The notes below the pieces were generated by a model. The model was not told the DNA's origin, did not search any database, and saw only the letters and a program-made list of their open reading frames with translations. Shown one piece after another: positions 9,004 through 16,414 of a DNA stretch of 64,000 bases. The stretch comes from Oceanobacter sp. 1_MG-2023 (GTDB lineage: Bacteria > Pseudomonadota > Gammaproteobacteria > Pseudomonadales > Oceanobacteraceae), in contig NZ_JAUYWA010000002.1 of assembly GCF_030689025.1 (NCBI RefSeq), forward strand, positions 124,001 to 188,000. The letters are read 5' to 3'. Position 1 is the first letter of the stretch. Each line of letters begins with the position of its first letter. Both the position numbers and the translations under genes were made by a program.

Positions 9004-10020
9004 ATGATTACCAGTTTTTCTATCGCTAATAGCGGCCCTATCGTTAAGGCGCAAGGCCAGAGGCTGGGTCAGTTGAATCTGATTATCGGTGAAAACAGCT
9101 GTGGTAAAACCTGGCTGCTCAAAAGCCTGTATTGTGTCATGCGTACTCAGGAAGAATTCGGGCGGGGGCAAGATAATCGGGAATTTCATGATGTGCTGAG
9201 TGACAAACTCTACTGGACGTTCCAGAGTCAGCCGTTGGGTGACATGGTCAGACGGGGTAAAAGCAATCGTCTTCGGGTTGCCGTCACTATGGACGATCAT
9301 TCGGTGCTCGATTTCAGTTTCGGGCAGGATACGAGCAAGCAGGTAAAGCCCGATATTAATACACTCCCGGAGCGGACGGACAATTCTGTGTTTCTGCCGC
9401 CAAAGGAGGTGCTGTCATTATGGAATGTTATCCTCCGGAGCGCGTTGCAGAATCGAGAATTTGGTTATGATTCAACGTATTCAGACTTGGTACTTGCGCT
9501 ACAAAACCAGCCTCAGCGCGGCCGTAATTACGACGGTTTTTCAAAGTCACGTAAGCAGCTGGAACAAATGTATCAGGGTAAAGTGACCTTTGAAAACAAT
9601 GAATGGCTTTATAAGCAGGGTAACTCCAGATACTCCATTCACAGCACAGCTGAAGGCATCAAAAAAATAGCCGTCCTGGATACTCTGTTAGGCAATCGTT
9701 TTTTGACGCCGGGATCCGTCGTTTTTGTTGATGAACCCGAGTCAGCGCTACATCCAACAGCCATTGTGCAACTGATCGATATTTTGGCGTTACTGGCCGC
9801 GCAGGGCATGCAAATATTTATGGCGACTCATTCTTACTATGTTGTCAAAAAACTGTTGTTGATTGCGAAACAGCAACAGTTGCCGATACCGTGCTTTCTT
9901 TCTGATAACAAGGGCGCCTGGCAGCAGAGTTGTTTACTGGCGGATGGATTGCCTGATACAGAGATCATCAATGAATCAGTGCGTTTATTTGATCAAGAGT
10001 TCGAGGGCATCGGTGGATGA
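9004..10020 (+). CDS. ABC-type AAA ATPase (OLD/SMC-like), first gene of a two-gene module
   Basis: A 338-residue soluble ATPase related in pattern to the AAA_15/AAA_21 and OLD-type ATPases of phage-defence and toxin systems. Seen: Walker A GENSCGKT at 29-36, a signature-like STAEGIKKIA, Walker B VVFVDEPESALHP with D243 and E244, and a switch histidine in MATHSYYV at residue 276. There is no TOPRIM domain after the ATPase. It overlaps the next gene by ATGA, so the two are translationally coupled. The pair looks more AT-rich than mnmE and mnmG and sits in an otherwise conserved interval, suggesting acquisition. A role in defence is inference only. Confidence 0.85.
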   Translation: MITSFSIANSGPIVKAQGQRLGQLNLIIGENSCGKTWLLKSLYCVMRTQEEFGRGQDNREFHDVLSDKLYWTFQSQPLGDMVRRGKSNRLRVAVTMDDHSVLDFSFGQDTSKQVKPDINTLPERTDNSVFLPPKEVLSLWNVILRSALQNREFGYDSTYSDLVLALQNQPQRGRNYDGFSKSRKQLEQMYQGKVTFENNEWLYKQGNSRYSIHSTAEGIKKIAVLDTLLGNRFLTPGSVVFVDEPESALHPTAIVQLIDILALLAAQGMQIFMATHSYYVVKKLLLIAKQQQLPIPCFLSDNKGAWQQSCLLADGLPDTEIINESVRLFDQEFEGIGG

Positions 10021-10520
10021 TCATCGAAGAGTCAGGGCTTCGCTTTGGTCCGTTTAATCCTGAGCAAATATTTCATATTGAAAAATCTTCCTTCGTAAGC
10101 TCTCGATTATCTACAAACGGCATCAAAATTTGCGAGTTTGTTTATCTGTCAGAGTTAGGTGATTTGATGCTGGTGGAAGCCAAGAGTTCTGTGCCTGACC
10201 CTGGCAAGTCGAAGTCAACGTATGAAGATTTTTTTTGGAATATTTTTGAGAAGCTGGATAATTCATTTCAGATCTTGCTGGCTGGATATGTGACTCGTGA
10301 CATGCCGCTGAATGCGGAAATTTCCGCGCCATTGCTCGCGGTTGATTGGCAGGAGGCTGCAATTCGTTTTTATTTGGTGATTCCGGAGGTGCCAGATCAG
10401 TACCTGCCACCAATGACCGATAAATTAAACCGATTGTTCAAGCGCCATCACAGTATCTGGCGTATGGAAATAAAGGTGATTAACGCCCGTATTGCGCAGA
10501 GTATTGGTTTGTTAGTCTGA
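10017..10520 (+). CDS. Small partner protein, possible PD-(D/E)XK-type nuclease
   Basis: A 167-residue protein not recognised as a named family. The stretch around residues 36-58 reads as two strands ending in LMLVEAKSS. E54-A-K56, with an upstream acidic residue (E40 or D49), resembles the active site of the PD-(D/E)XK nuclease fold. The rest predicts alternating strands and helices with no signal peptide or membrane segment. Its ATG overlaps the stop of the ATPase gene by four bases, so they probably act together, with the ATPase as sensor and this as effector. The nuclease reading rests on a short motif and could be wrong. Confidence 0.7.
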   Translation: MIIEESGLRFGPFNPEQIFHIEKSSFVSSRLSTNGIKICEFVYLSELGDLMLVEAKSSVPDPGKSKSTYEDFFWNIFEKLDNSFQILLAGYVTRDMPLNAEISAPLLAVDWQEAAIRFYLVIPEVPDQYLPPMTDKLNRLFKRHHSIWRMEIKVINARIAQSIGLLV

Positions 10521-10558
10521 TTCGCTGACGTTGGTGGGCATATTATGCGAATTCCAGA

Positions 10559-10592
10559 GCTTTAAAAGTAAGCAGTTGCTTACTTTTAAAGC
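10559..10592. terminator. Bidirectional hairpin between convergent genes
   Basis: A perfect 16-base inverted repeat (GCTTTAAAAGTAAGCA and its complement) with a 2-base centre lies between the stops of the convergent small-partner and tetR genes. The A- and T-rich arm bases could provide a U tract in either direction, so it probably terminates both transcripts. Confidence 0.65.
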
Positions 10593-10600
10593 CTTGTCTA

Positions 10601-11149
10601 TCAAAGGCTGGTCAATGTCCCGAGCCATTCGCGGACGGACTCCAGATGAGGGGTGTCTGGCCGGACACGATCGGCAACCATTGCACCTTGCAAGGAAGAT
10701 ACAACGACCCGTGCCAGCGCTTCGCGAGAGACCGGCAAGAAGCGGGCGGAGCTGAGGCAGTCAAGTACCCACTCGTACAAGGCATCATAAAAAGCCTGGA
10801 TTGCTGTCAGACTGTCTTCGGTCAGTTCGTTCATACCGGCGCTGTAAGCCTGGGCAAGGCACTGGCCATTGCTGCTGAAGTGATCCATGTACAAGTCGCA
10901 CAGATGTTGCAGTCGCTGCCGCGGGCTACTGATGCCGTCGGTACGCTGTTGCAGTTCCGTAAAAAAAGCCTGTTGGTAGTCGGTAGCCAATTCCAGTAAC
11001 AGTGCGTCCCGGCTTTTGAAGTGATAATGCACGGAGCTGGATTTGATCCCTGCTACCTTGCCCATTTCTCGAAAACTGGCTGCAGCCAGGTTGTTTTTGC
11101 AGATCTGATCAGTCGCAATGGATTTGAGATGATCTCTGGTATCGCTCAC
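10601..11149 (-). CDS. TetR-family transcriptional regulator
   Basis: A 182-residue one-component repressor. The N-terminal helix-turn-helix is visible as SFREMGKVAGIKSSSVHYHFKSRDALLLELA (about residues 25-55, in parts), followed by an all-helical ligand-binding domain. Length and layout are typical of TetR. It converges on the ATPase/nuclease-like pair and diverges from the lipoprotein gene, so its target may be its own upstream region, where two inverted repeats occur (11181 and 11461). The ligand is unknown. Confidence 0.9.
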   Translation of the reverse strand: MSDTRDHLKSIATDQICKNNLAAASFREMGKVAGIKSSSVHYHFKSRDALLLELATDYQQAFFTELQQRTDGISSPRQRLQHLCDLYMDHFSSNGQCLAQAYSAGMNELTEDSLTAIQAFYDALYEWVLDCLSSARFLPVSREALARVVVSSLQGAMVADRVRPDTPHLESVREWLGTLTSL

Positions 11150-11180
11150 GGCACGTTCTCCCTGTATGTCTCTTGGATAA

Positions 11181-11210
11181 ATTCTATCGGGTGTTAGGAA
11201 TCAATAGAAT
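11181..11210. promoter_or_regulatory. Inverted repeat upstream of tetR (possible operator)
   Basis: ATTCTAT and ATAGAAT flank 16 bases, starting about 30 bases upstream of the tetR start codon. The position suits an autoregulatory operator, but the arms are short. Confidence 0.35.
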
Positions 11211-11460
11211 GGCCTGGATCAGAAATATGCCGGTTTTTTGAGCAATGGTGCCTAAAAAACGGTATTGATGGCCTCTTTTGTGCCCTGGGCAACCCTCTGA
11301 GCCGGTTGTGTTCCCGAGCTTGCCGGTAGCCTGGCAACGGTTAGATGCTGCAGTCATGGCGGTTGCTTATATGACCCCTTCAGATATAGGGGGGTGGATG
11401 TCCGGCATTCTTGAGAAGACCAGTGATTAGCCGGTGATAAAGGACATATTTGGCAAAAGT

Positions 11461-11484
11461 TCACATTTTTGGCATTAAATGTGA
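11461..11484. promoter_or_regulatory. Palindrome upstream of the lipoprotein gene (possible operator)
   Basis: TCACATTT and AAATGTGA flank 8 bases as a perfect inverted repeat. A TTGACA follows at 11503, though no convincing -10 was found. The half-sites resemble CRP half-sites in the reversed order, so it is not a CRP site. The surrounding gap (11150-11609) holds nothing else recognised. Confidence 0.45.
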
Positions 11485-11609
11485 CGCAAAACACTATCTT
11501 TGTTGACATTTTTATGAATATTTGATGAAAAGGCTAGCTGCAGGACAGTTTTCCTGATGGAAGTTGCTGTTCCTTGTGATAACTAACCGCTTATCTACCA
11601 GGGATCGCC

Positions 11610-12365
11610 ATGCGCGTTTTCACGATAACAACAATAATAACGACTGCATTGAGTTGCTCCGGATGTGTTTCTGGAAGTAATAATCAGGCCTATGAATCTT
11701 CTTATAATCGTGCCATCGCGCTGAATGGTTTTTGGGACGGTCAGTTTGATCAAAGCGGCGCTGTGCGGCTCTTGATATACGAAGGCAATATCTACGGTTT
11801 TGATGACAGCCGTGGTTTTACCGGTACAGCTGAGTACGACACATCCGAGCGCAGTGTCTCCATGAGTCTGGAATCCCGCTGGATCACTGGTAACGATGAA
11901 GCGCAGGGCGAGATGATGTCCAGTGGTACAGCCAGTAATGTTGGTGTGGATGCCTTGCTGATTGATGAGAGCGATGGCACCGGCCTGATTGTGGGCACTT
12001 ATGCAACCGGCCTGAATGCAGGTGCCATAACACTGAAAGCCGACGGCAGCTGGAAGAACTCTTCTTCTTTGTGGAATACCCTGGGTGTTTGGCAAGCAGG
12101 TACGACCAGCCTCTATATAACCGAGGTGGATGGCAGGGCCAAGTTTGTTGGTCAGGGTGCAGACAGCTGCAGCTTTGATGGCGAACTCTTTTTGCTGAAT
12201 ACCGACTATCCCCTGCTGAAAGCACATATTTACAGCCGCTCTGGCTGCAATTTCTTTACCGTATCAACCCCGGTAGATGGCTACGCAGCCATTACCTCTG
12301 AGGGAATGCTGGAATTCTATTTCACTTCTGACAGTGAATTGCTGCGTCTGGAATACAGCCGCTAG
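11610..12365 (+). CDS. Putative secreted lipoprotein of unknown function
   Basis: A 251-residue protein not assigned to a family. It starts with a short basic end, a hydrophobic stretch and SCSGC, which could be a lipobox, although the -3 residue is cysteine rather than the usual leucine. The mature part is rich in Gly, Ser, Asp and aromatic residues in short beta-like segments (for example NGFWDGQFDQSG and VRLLIYEGNIYGF). Two further cysteines (DSCSF and RSGCNF) may form a disulphide. It stands alone between tetR and the mnmG-side origin candidate. Confidence 0.75.
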   Translation: MRVFTITTIITTALSCSGCVSGSNNQAYESSYNRAIALNGFWDGQFDQSGAVRLLIYEGNIYGFDDSRGFTGTAEYDTSERSVSMSLESRWITGNDEAQGEMMSSGTASNVGVDALLIDESDGTGLIVGTYATGLNAGAITLKADGSWKNSSSLWNTLGVWQAGTTSLYITEVDGRAKFVGQGADSCSFDGELFLLNTDYPLLKAHIYSRSGCNFFTVSTPVDGYAAITSEGMLEFYFTSDSELLRLEYSR

Positions 12366-12552
12366 GTCCCGTTTTTCCCTTGGTCGTTATTTCTTGTTGT
12401 TGGCGGTTGTTGTGATCGCCACTCCTTTCTTTCTGGCTGATTAATGTCAGCCTGCCTTGTGTTGTATCTCATTGACCGTGGGCGGCGAGCGGCTGCCTGT
12501 TTGGTTGACACCCTGTGGGTAGTATCGTTTTGAGAGTTTGAGGTTTTCAGCT

Positions 12553-12561
12553 TGTGGATAA
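12553..12561 (-). promoter_or_regulatory. DnaA box (perfect)
   Basis: TGTGGATAA on the plus strand, that is TTATCCACA on the minus strand, an exact consensus match. Confidence 0.8.
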
Positions 12562-12601
12562 TCCTGTTAGAAAATGTGGTAAAGCCATGGTGTAAGGGGT
12601 G

Positions 12602-12628
12602 GTTATCCCTGGATAACTGTTATCCGGT
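12602..12628. promoter_or_regulatory. Cluster of degenerate DnaA half-boxes
   Basis: GTTATCC and GGATAAC form a palindrome around CT (12602-12617), followed at once by another TTATCC (12620). All three share the first six bases of the DnaA box, a pattern like the weak sites that bind only DnaA-ATP. Confidence 0.5.
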
Positions 12629-12653
12629 TTTTGCCTTATTTTAGCTTTTTAGC

Positions 12654-12674
12654 GTTTATAAGATTCTTATAAAC
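12654..12674. repeat. AT-rich perfect palindrome
   Basis: GTTTATAAGA and TCTTATAAAC flank one central T. It lies in the AT-rich block between DnaA-box groups and is a plausible part of an unwinding element or a protein-binding site. Confidence 0.6.
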
Positions 12675-12721
12675 AGCCTAGTATATTGATTTTAAAAGAT
12701 AAATTTATGTTTCGAGGTGGC

Positions 12722-12730
12722 TGTGGATAA
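12722..12730 (-). promoter_or_regulatory. DnaA box (perfect)
   Basis: TGTGGATAA on the plus strand, a perfect box on the minus strand, at the mnmG-side edge of the AT-rich block. Confidence 0.8.
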
Positions 12731-12764
12731 CATTGTAAACAGCCCGATTCGGGGTGTTTAAGGT

Positions 12765-12773
12765 TGTGGATAG
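12765..12773 (-). promoter_or_regulatory. DnaA box (one mismatch)
   Basis: TGTGGATAG, one base from the consensus, in the same orientation as the box at 12722 and 43 bases from it. Confidence 0.6.
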
Positions 12774-12821
12774 TTGTTCTGGTTATATATTGTACAGGCT
12801 CTATCTGGGGGCTGAGGGAGT

Positions 12822-12830
12822 TGCTATAAT
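12822..12830 (+). promoter_or_regulatory. Extended -10 promoter of mnmG
   Basis: TGCTATAAT is a perfect -10 hexamer with the extended TGn. No good -35 lies 17 bases upstream, consistent with an extended -10 promoter about 40 bases before the gene. Confidence 0.6.
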
Positions 12831-12872
12831 CCGCGCCCGTTTTTGTAATTCCTGTGATTTGGTGAGGTGGCT

Positions 12873-14774
12873 GTGGAATACCCCGTTCGATATGACGTGA
12901 TTGTGGTAGGTGGTGGTCATGCTGGTACAGAGGCTGCGTTGGCGTCGGCCCGTACCGGTAGCAAGACCCTGCTGCTGACCCATAGCACGGACACCGTCGG
13001 AGTGATGTCCTGCAATCCAGCCATTGGCGGTATTGGCAAAAGTCATCTGGTGAAAGAAATTGATGCACTGGATGGCGCCATGGCACGGGCAACCGATCGC
13101 GGCGGTATTCAATTTCGCACCCTGAACGGCCGCAAAGGGCCAGCGGTACGGGCTACCCGTGCCCAGGCTGATCGGGCTCTGTATCGTTCAGCTGTTCGCC
13201 ATATTGTTGAAAACCAGCCCAATCTGGATATTTTCCAGGCTTCTTGTGATGATTTGATACTGGATGGTGATGGGGTTGGCAGCACCGTTTGCGGCGTGGT
13301 GACACACACCAATATGAAGATTTATGCCACGTCCGTGGTGTTGACGACGGGTACCTTCCTCGGTGGCCTGATTCATATCGGTATGGAAAACCACAGCGGT
13401 GGCCGTGCGGGTGATCCGCCTTCTACTGCTTTGTCTCGACGGTTGCGGGAAATGCCTTTTGCTGTCGGGCGGCTAAAAACCGGCACCCCGGCGCGTATTG
13501 ACCGCCGCAGTGTGGATTTTTCCGTGATGCAGGAACAACCGGGGGATACGCCGTTGCCGGTGATGTCCTTTATGGGGTCGCTGTCTGAGCATCCGGAGCA
13601 GGTCAGTTGTTACATTACCCATACCAATGAACGGACCCACGATATTATTCGTGCCAACCTTGATCGATCACCCATGTACGCCGGTGTGATCGAAGGGATA
13701 GGCCCACGTTATTGCCCATCGATTGAAGACAAGATCACCCGCTTTGCAGACAAAAGCAGCCATCAGGTCTTTGTTGAGCCAGAAGGGTTAAACAGCAATG
13801 AGCTGTACCCGAATGGTATTTCCACCAGTTTGCCGTTTGATGTTCAGCTGGATCTGATTCATTCCATCCCTGGTTTTGAGCAGGCCCATGTGACGCGCCC
13901 GGGTTATGCCATCGAATACGATTATTTTGATCCGCAGCAACTGAAACACAGCCTCGAGACCCGCTGTATCAACAATCTGTTTTTTGCCGGTCAGATCAAT
14001 GGCACCACAGGTTACGAAGAAGCCGGTGCCCAGGGCTTGCTGGCAGGCTTGAATGCCGCGCTGCGGGCGTTGGAAAAAGACGTCTGGGTACCACGTCGTG
14101 ATCAGTCCTATATGGGCGTGCTGGTGGATGATCTGATCACCATGGGCACCAAAGAGCCGTACCGGATGTTCACCAGCCGGGCGGAGTATCGCCTGATACT
14201 GCGAGAAGACAACGCAGATCTGCGTCTGACAGAGATTGGTCGTGACCTTGGTATTGTTGGTGATCAGCGCTGGGCAGCCTTTTGCGAAAAACGAGAGCAG
14301 ATTGAGCGCGAAGCACAGCGTTTGAAAACCACCTGGATACAGCCCGGCTCCACCGAAGCGGCAACCTTGGCCGGACTGGGTGAAACAGCGATTACGCATG
14401 AATACAATCTGCACGAATTGCTCAAGCGCCCTGCCCTGACCTATTCGATGATTGCCCGACTCAAGGGCGAGCCATCCAGTGAAGATCCGCGCGTGGCAGA
14501 GCAAGTGGAAATCCAGGCCAAGTACGACGGCTATATTGCCCGTCAGCTGGAAGATATCGAGCAACTGCGGCGTTATGAAAATACGCTGCTGCCAGATGAC
14601 CTCAATTACGATGCCATCGGTGGCTTGTCCAATGAAGTGAAACAGAAACTGTTTGAACTCAAGCCGGAAACCCTGGGTGCTGCTTCACGGCTTTCCGGGG
14701 TGACACCAGCGGCGATCAGCCAGATCATGATTCACCTGAAAAAACGCAATATGGCGCACCGCATGGAGGCCTGA
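12873..14774 (+). CDS. mnmG: tRNA uridine-5-carboxymethylaminomethyl(34) synthesis enzyme MnmG
   Basis: The FAD-dependent partner of MnmE in wobble U34 modification. The 633-residue protein starts with the dinucleotide-binding motif [14 protein letters not shown], and has [23 protein letters not shown], the [10 protein letters not shown] and [12 protein letters not shown] segments, and the helical C-terminal domain that docks MnmE. GTG codons occur at 12867 and 12873. The second has GAGG five bases upstream and gives [15 protein letters not shown] like other MnmG proteins, so it is preferred. Length is normal. Confidence 0.97.
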   Translation: MEYPVRYDVIVVGGGHAGTEAALASARTGSKTLLLTHSTDTVGVMSCNPAIGGIGKSHLVKEIDALDGAMARATDRGGIQFRTLNGRKGPAVRATRAQADRALYRSAVRHIVENQPNLDIFQASCDDLILDGDGVGSTVCGVVTHTNMKIYATSVVLTTGTFLGGLIHIGMENHSGGRAGDPPSTALSRRLREMPFAVGRLKTGTPARIDRRSVDFSVMQEQPGDTPLPVMSFMGSLSEHPEQVSCYITHTNERTHDIIRANLDRSPMYAGVIEGIGPRYCPSIEDKITRFADKSSHQVFVEPEGLNSNELYPNGISTSLPFDVQLDLIHSIPGFEQAHVTRPGYAIEYDYFDPQQLKHSLETRCINNLFFAGQINGTTGYEEAGAQGLLAGLNAALRALEKDVWVPRRDQSYMGVLVDDLITMGTKEPYRMFTSRAEYRLILREDNADLRLTEIGRDLGIVGDQRWAAFCEKREQIEREAQRLKTTWIQPGSTEAATLAGLGETAITHEYNLHELLKRPALTYSMIARLKGEPSSEDPRVAEQVEIQAKYDGYIARQLEDIEQLRRYENTLLPDDLNYDAIGGLSNEVKQKLFELKPETLGAASRLSGVTPAAISQIMIHLKKRNMAHRMEA

Positions 14775-14861
14775 CACTGGCCTTTAATAACAACAAGTAC
14801 CGGAGTCTTGCCGTGCATTCGGTCTTTTGACGTCGCTGGCTCCGATTCGCGGATGACTTTG

Positions 14862-14870
14862 TGCTAGTAT
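14862..14870 (+). promoter_or_regulatory. Extended -10-like promoter of rsmG
   Basis: TGCTAGTAT resembles an extended -10 element and lies 33 bases upstream of the rsmG start. The short sequence after it (CCGCGCCC) is the same as after the mnmG -10. Confidence 0.45.
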
Positions 14871-14903
14871 CCGCGCCCCTGGCAGGATTCAAGGCATTTA
14901 TAT

Positions 14904-15584
14904 ATGAGTATGGCAACTTCTCTCCCAACTGGACTGCGCCCCCGCTTGGTGCGTGGTGCTGCCCAGATGAATGTCGAACTGAGTGATCAGCACAGCGATC
15001 TGTTGATGAGCTATCTGGAACTGCTGCACAAATGGAACAAGGCGTATAACCTCACCGCCATTCGTGAGCCGTCGGCCATGGTTGACCTGCACTTGCTCGA
15101 CAGTCTTGCTGTGCAGCCACATCTTGGCGATGCAACACATATTCTGGATGTGGGTACCGGCCCTGGTCTGCCAGGCATGGTGCTGGCGATACTGAATCCG
15201 CAACGGCACTTTACCTTGCTCGATAGCAACGGCAAAAAGACGCGCTTTATGTTCCAGGCTCGTACCAGTCTAGGGCTGGAAAATGTCACTATCGTGAATG
15301 ACCGGGTTGAGGCATATCATCCCGAGGTGCCATTCGATATGATTGCCAGTCGAGCATTTGCCTCGCTGTCTGATATGGTGATCTGGTGCCGTCATTTACT
15401 GGCACCGCAAGGTTGCTATCTGGCCATGAAAGGCCAGTACCCCCAGGAAGAGCTTGAAGCTCTGCCTGCCGATGTGACGTTGGCATCTGCTGCCATTATT
15501 GAAGTGCCAGGTGTCGAAGGTCAGCGTCATCTGCTGCGATTGGTCGCTGCGCCGGGCGACGACCATGTACCGACTGATCAATAA
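14904..15584 (+). CDS. rsmG: 16S rRNA (guanine(527)-N7)-methyltransferase
   Basis: RsmG (GidB) methylates G527 of 16S rRNA. The 226-residue protein has KWNKAYNLTAIREP before the SAM-binding motif ILDVGTGPGLPGMVLAI, then LLDSNGKKTRFM and the SRAFASL segment typical of RsmG. The ATG at 14904 makes it slightly longer than the usual 205-215 residues. An internal ATG (M22, NVELSDQ) could be the real start. parA begins 21 bases after its stop. Confidence 0.96.
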   Translation: MSMATSLPTGLRPRLVRGAAQMNVELSDQHSDLLMSYLELLHKWNKAYNLTAIREPSAMVDLHLLDSLAVQPHLGDATHILDVGTGPGLPGMVLAILNPQRHFTLLDSNGKKTRFMFQARTSLGLENVTIVNDRVEAYHPEVPFDMIASRAFASLSDMVIWCRHLLAPQGCYLAMKGQYPQEELEALPADVTLASAAIIEVPGVEGQRHLLRLVAAPGDDHVPTDQ

Positions 15585-15605
15585 TATCCCTGTAGAGCGA
15601 AGACA

Positions 15606-16376
15606 ATGATTCTGGCGATTACCAATCAGAAAGGTGGCGTAGGCAAGACGACGACGGCAGTGAACCTGGCTGCCTCACTGGCGGCAACCAAACGCCGGGT
15701 GTTACTGATTGATCTTGACCCCCAGGGTAATGCCACCACCGGTAGCGGTATTGACAAATACGCACTGGAAACCTCGTTGTACGAAGTGCTGGTGCAACGC
15801 TGCACGGTAGAAGAAGCCATCGTGCCCGCCGGTGAGGCTGGCTATGACCTGATTCCTTCCAATGGCGACCTGACCGCAGCGGAAGTTGAGTTGATCAATG
15901 TTATCGGTCGGGAGCAGCGGCTGCGCAAGGCATTGGCCAGTGTGCAAGCAAATTACGATTATATCCTGATCGATTGCCCGCCCTCACTCAGCATGTTGAC
16001 CGTTAACGCAATGGTTGCGTCGGATGCGGTACTGATCCCGATGCAGTGTGAATACTATGCCCTTGAAGGGCTGAGTGCGCTGATGGAGACCGTCGACTCG
16101 ATCAAGGATGCCTACAATCCACAACTGTATATCGAAGGCTTGCTGCGTACCATGTACGACCCACGCAACAGCCTGACCGAAGATGTCTCCTCGCAACTGA
16201 TCAGCCACTTCGGTGACCGGGTTTACGATACCGTCATCCCCCGTAATGTACGTCTGGCGGAAGCACCCAGCTACGGCATTCCGGCATTGTTGTACGACCG
16301 TAATTCCCGTGGTGCCATGGCCTACCTGGCCCTGGCCGGAGAAATGAATCGCCGTCACCGGGTGGTAACGGCCTGA
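15606..16376 (+). CDS. parA: Chromosome-partitioning ATPase ParA (Soj)
   Basis: ParA is a dimerising, DNA-binding ATPase that drives origin segregation with ParB-parS. The 256-residue protein opens MILAITNQKGGVGKTTTAVN with the deviant Walker A motif (KGGVGKTTT). It also has LLIDLDPQGNATTGSG and YILIDCPPSLSMLTVNAM, and lacks the N-terminal HTH of plasmid ParA, so it is the chromosomal type. It lies 38 bases upstream of parB in the conserved mnmG-rsmG-parA-parB order. parS-like sites are in recF. Confidence 0.97.
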   Translation: MILAITNQKGGVGKTTTAVNLAASLAATKRRVLLIDLDPQGNATTGSGIDKYALETSLYEVLVQRCTVEEAIVPAGEAGYDLIPSNGDLTAAEVELINVIGREQRLRKALASVQANYDYILIDCPPSLSMLTVNAMVASDAVLIPMQCEYYALEGLSALMETVDSIKDAYNPQLYIEGLLRTMYDPRNSLTEDVSSQLISHFGDRVYDTVIPRNVRLAEAPSYGIPALLYDRNSRGAMAYLALAGEMNRRHRVVTA

Positions 16377-16414
16377 ATAGAGATGTTCAAAACGGACATG
16401 ATCGGAATCAAGGT

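Larger units (their letters stand above)
12366..12820. other. mnmG-upstream region, origin candidate B
   Basis: This 450-base gene-free stretch occupies the position of oriC in E. coli and Vibrio, directly upstream of mnmG. It holds two perfect DnaA boxes (12553, 12722), a one-mismatch box (12765), a cluster of TTATCC half-boxes (12602-12628), and between them an AT-rich block (about 12625-12712) with a perfect 21-base palindrome. Box density is at least as high as in the dnaA-rpmH region. Origin activity is inferred. Confidence 0.6.

Noticed and set aside
11461-11484. CRP site
   Set aside because: The half-sites are in the opposite order to a CRP site (TCACA before TGTGA), with a spacer of 8 rather than 6.
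13788-14564. 258-codon minus-strand ORF
   Set aside because: Antisense to mnmG, which is unambiguous.
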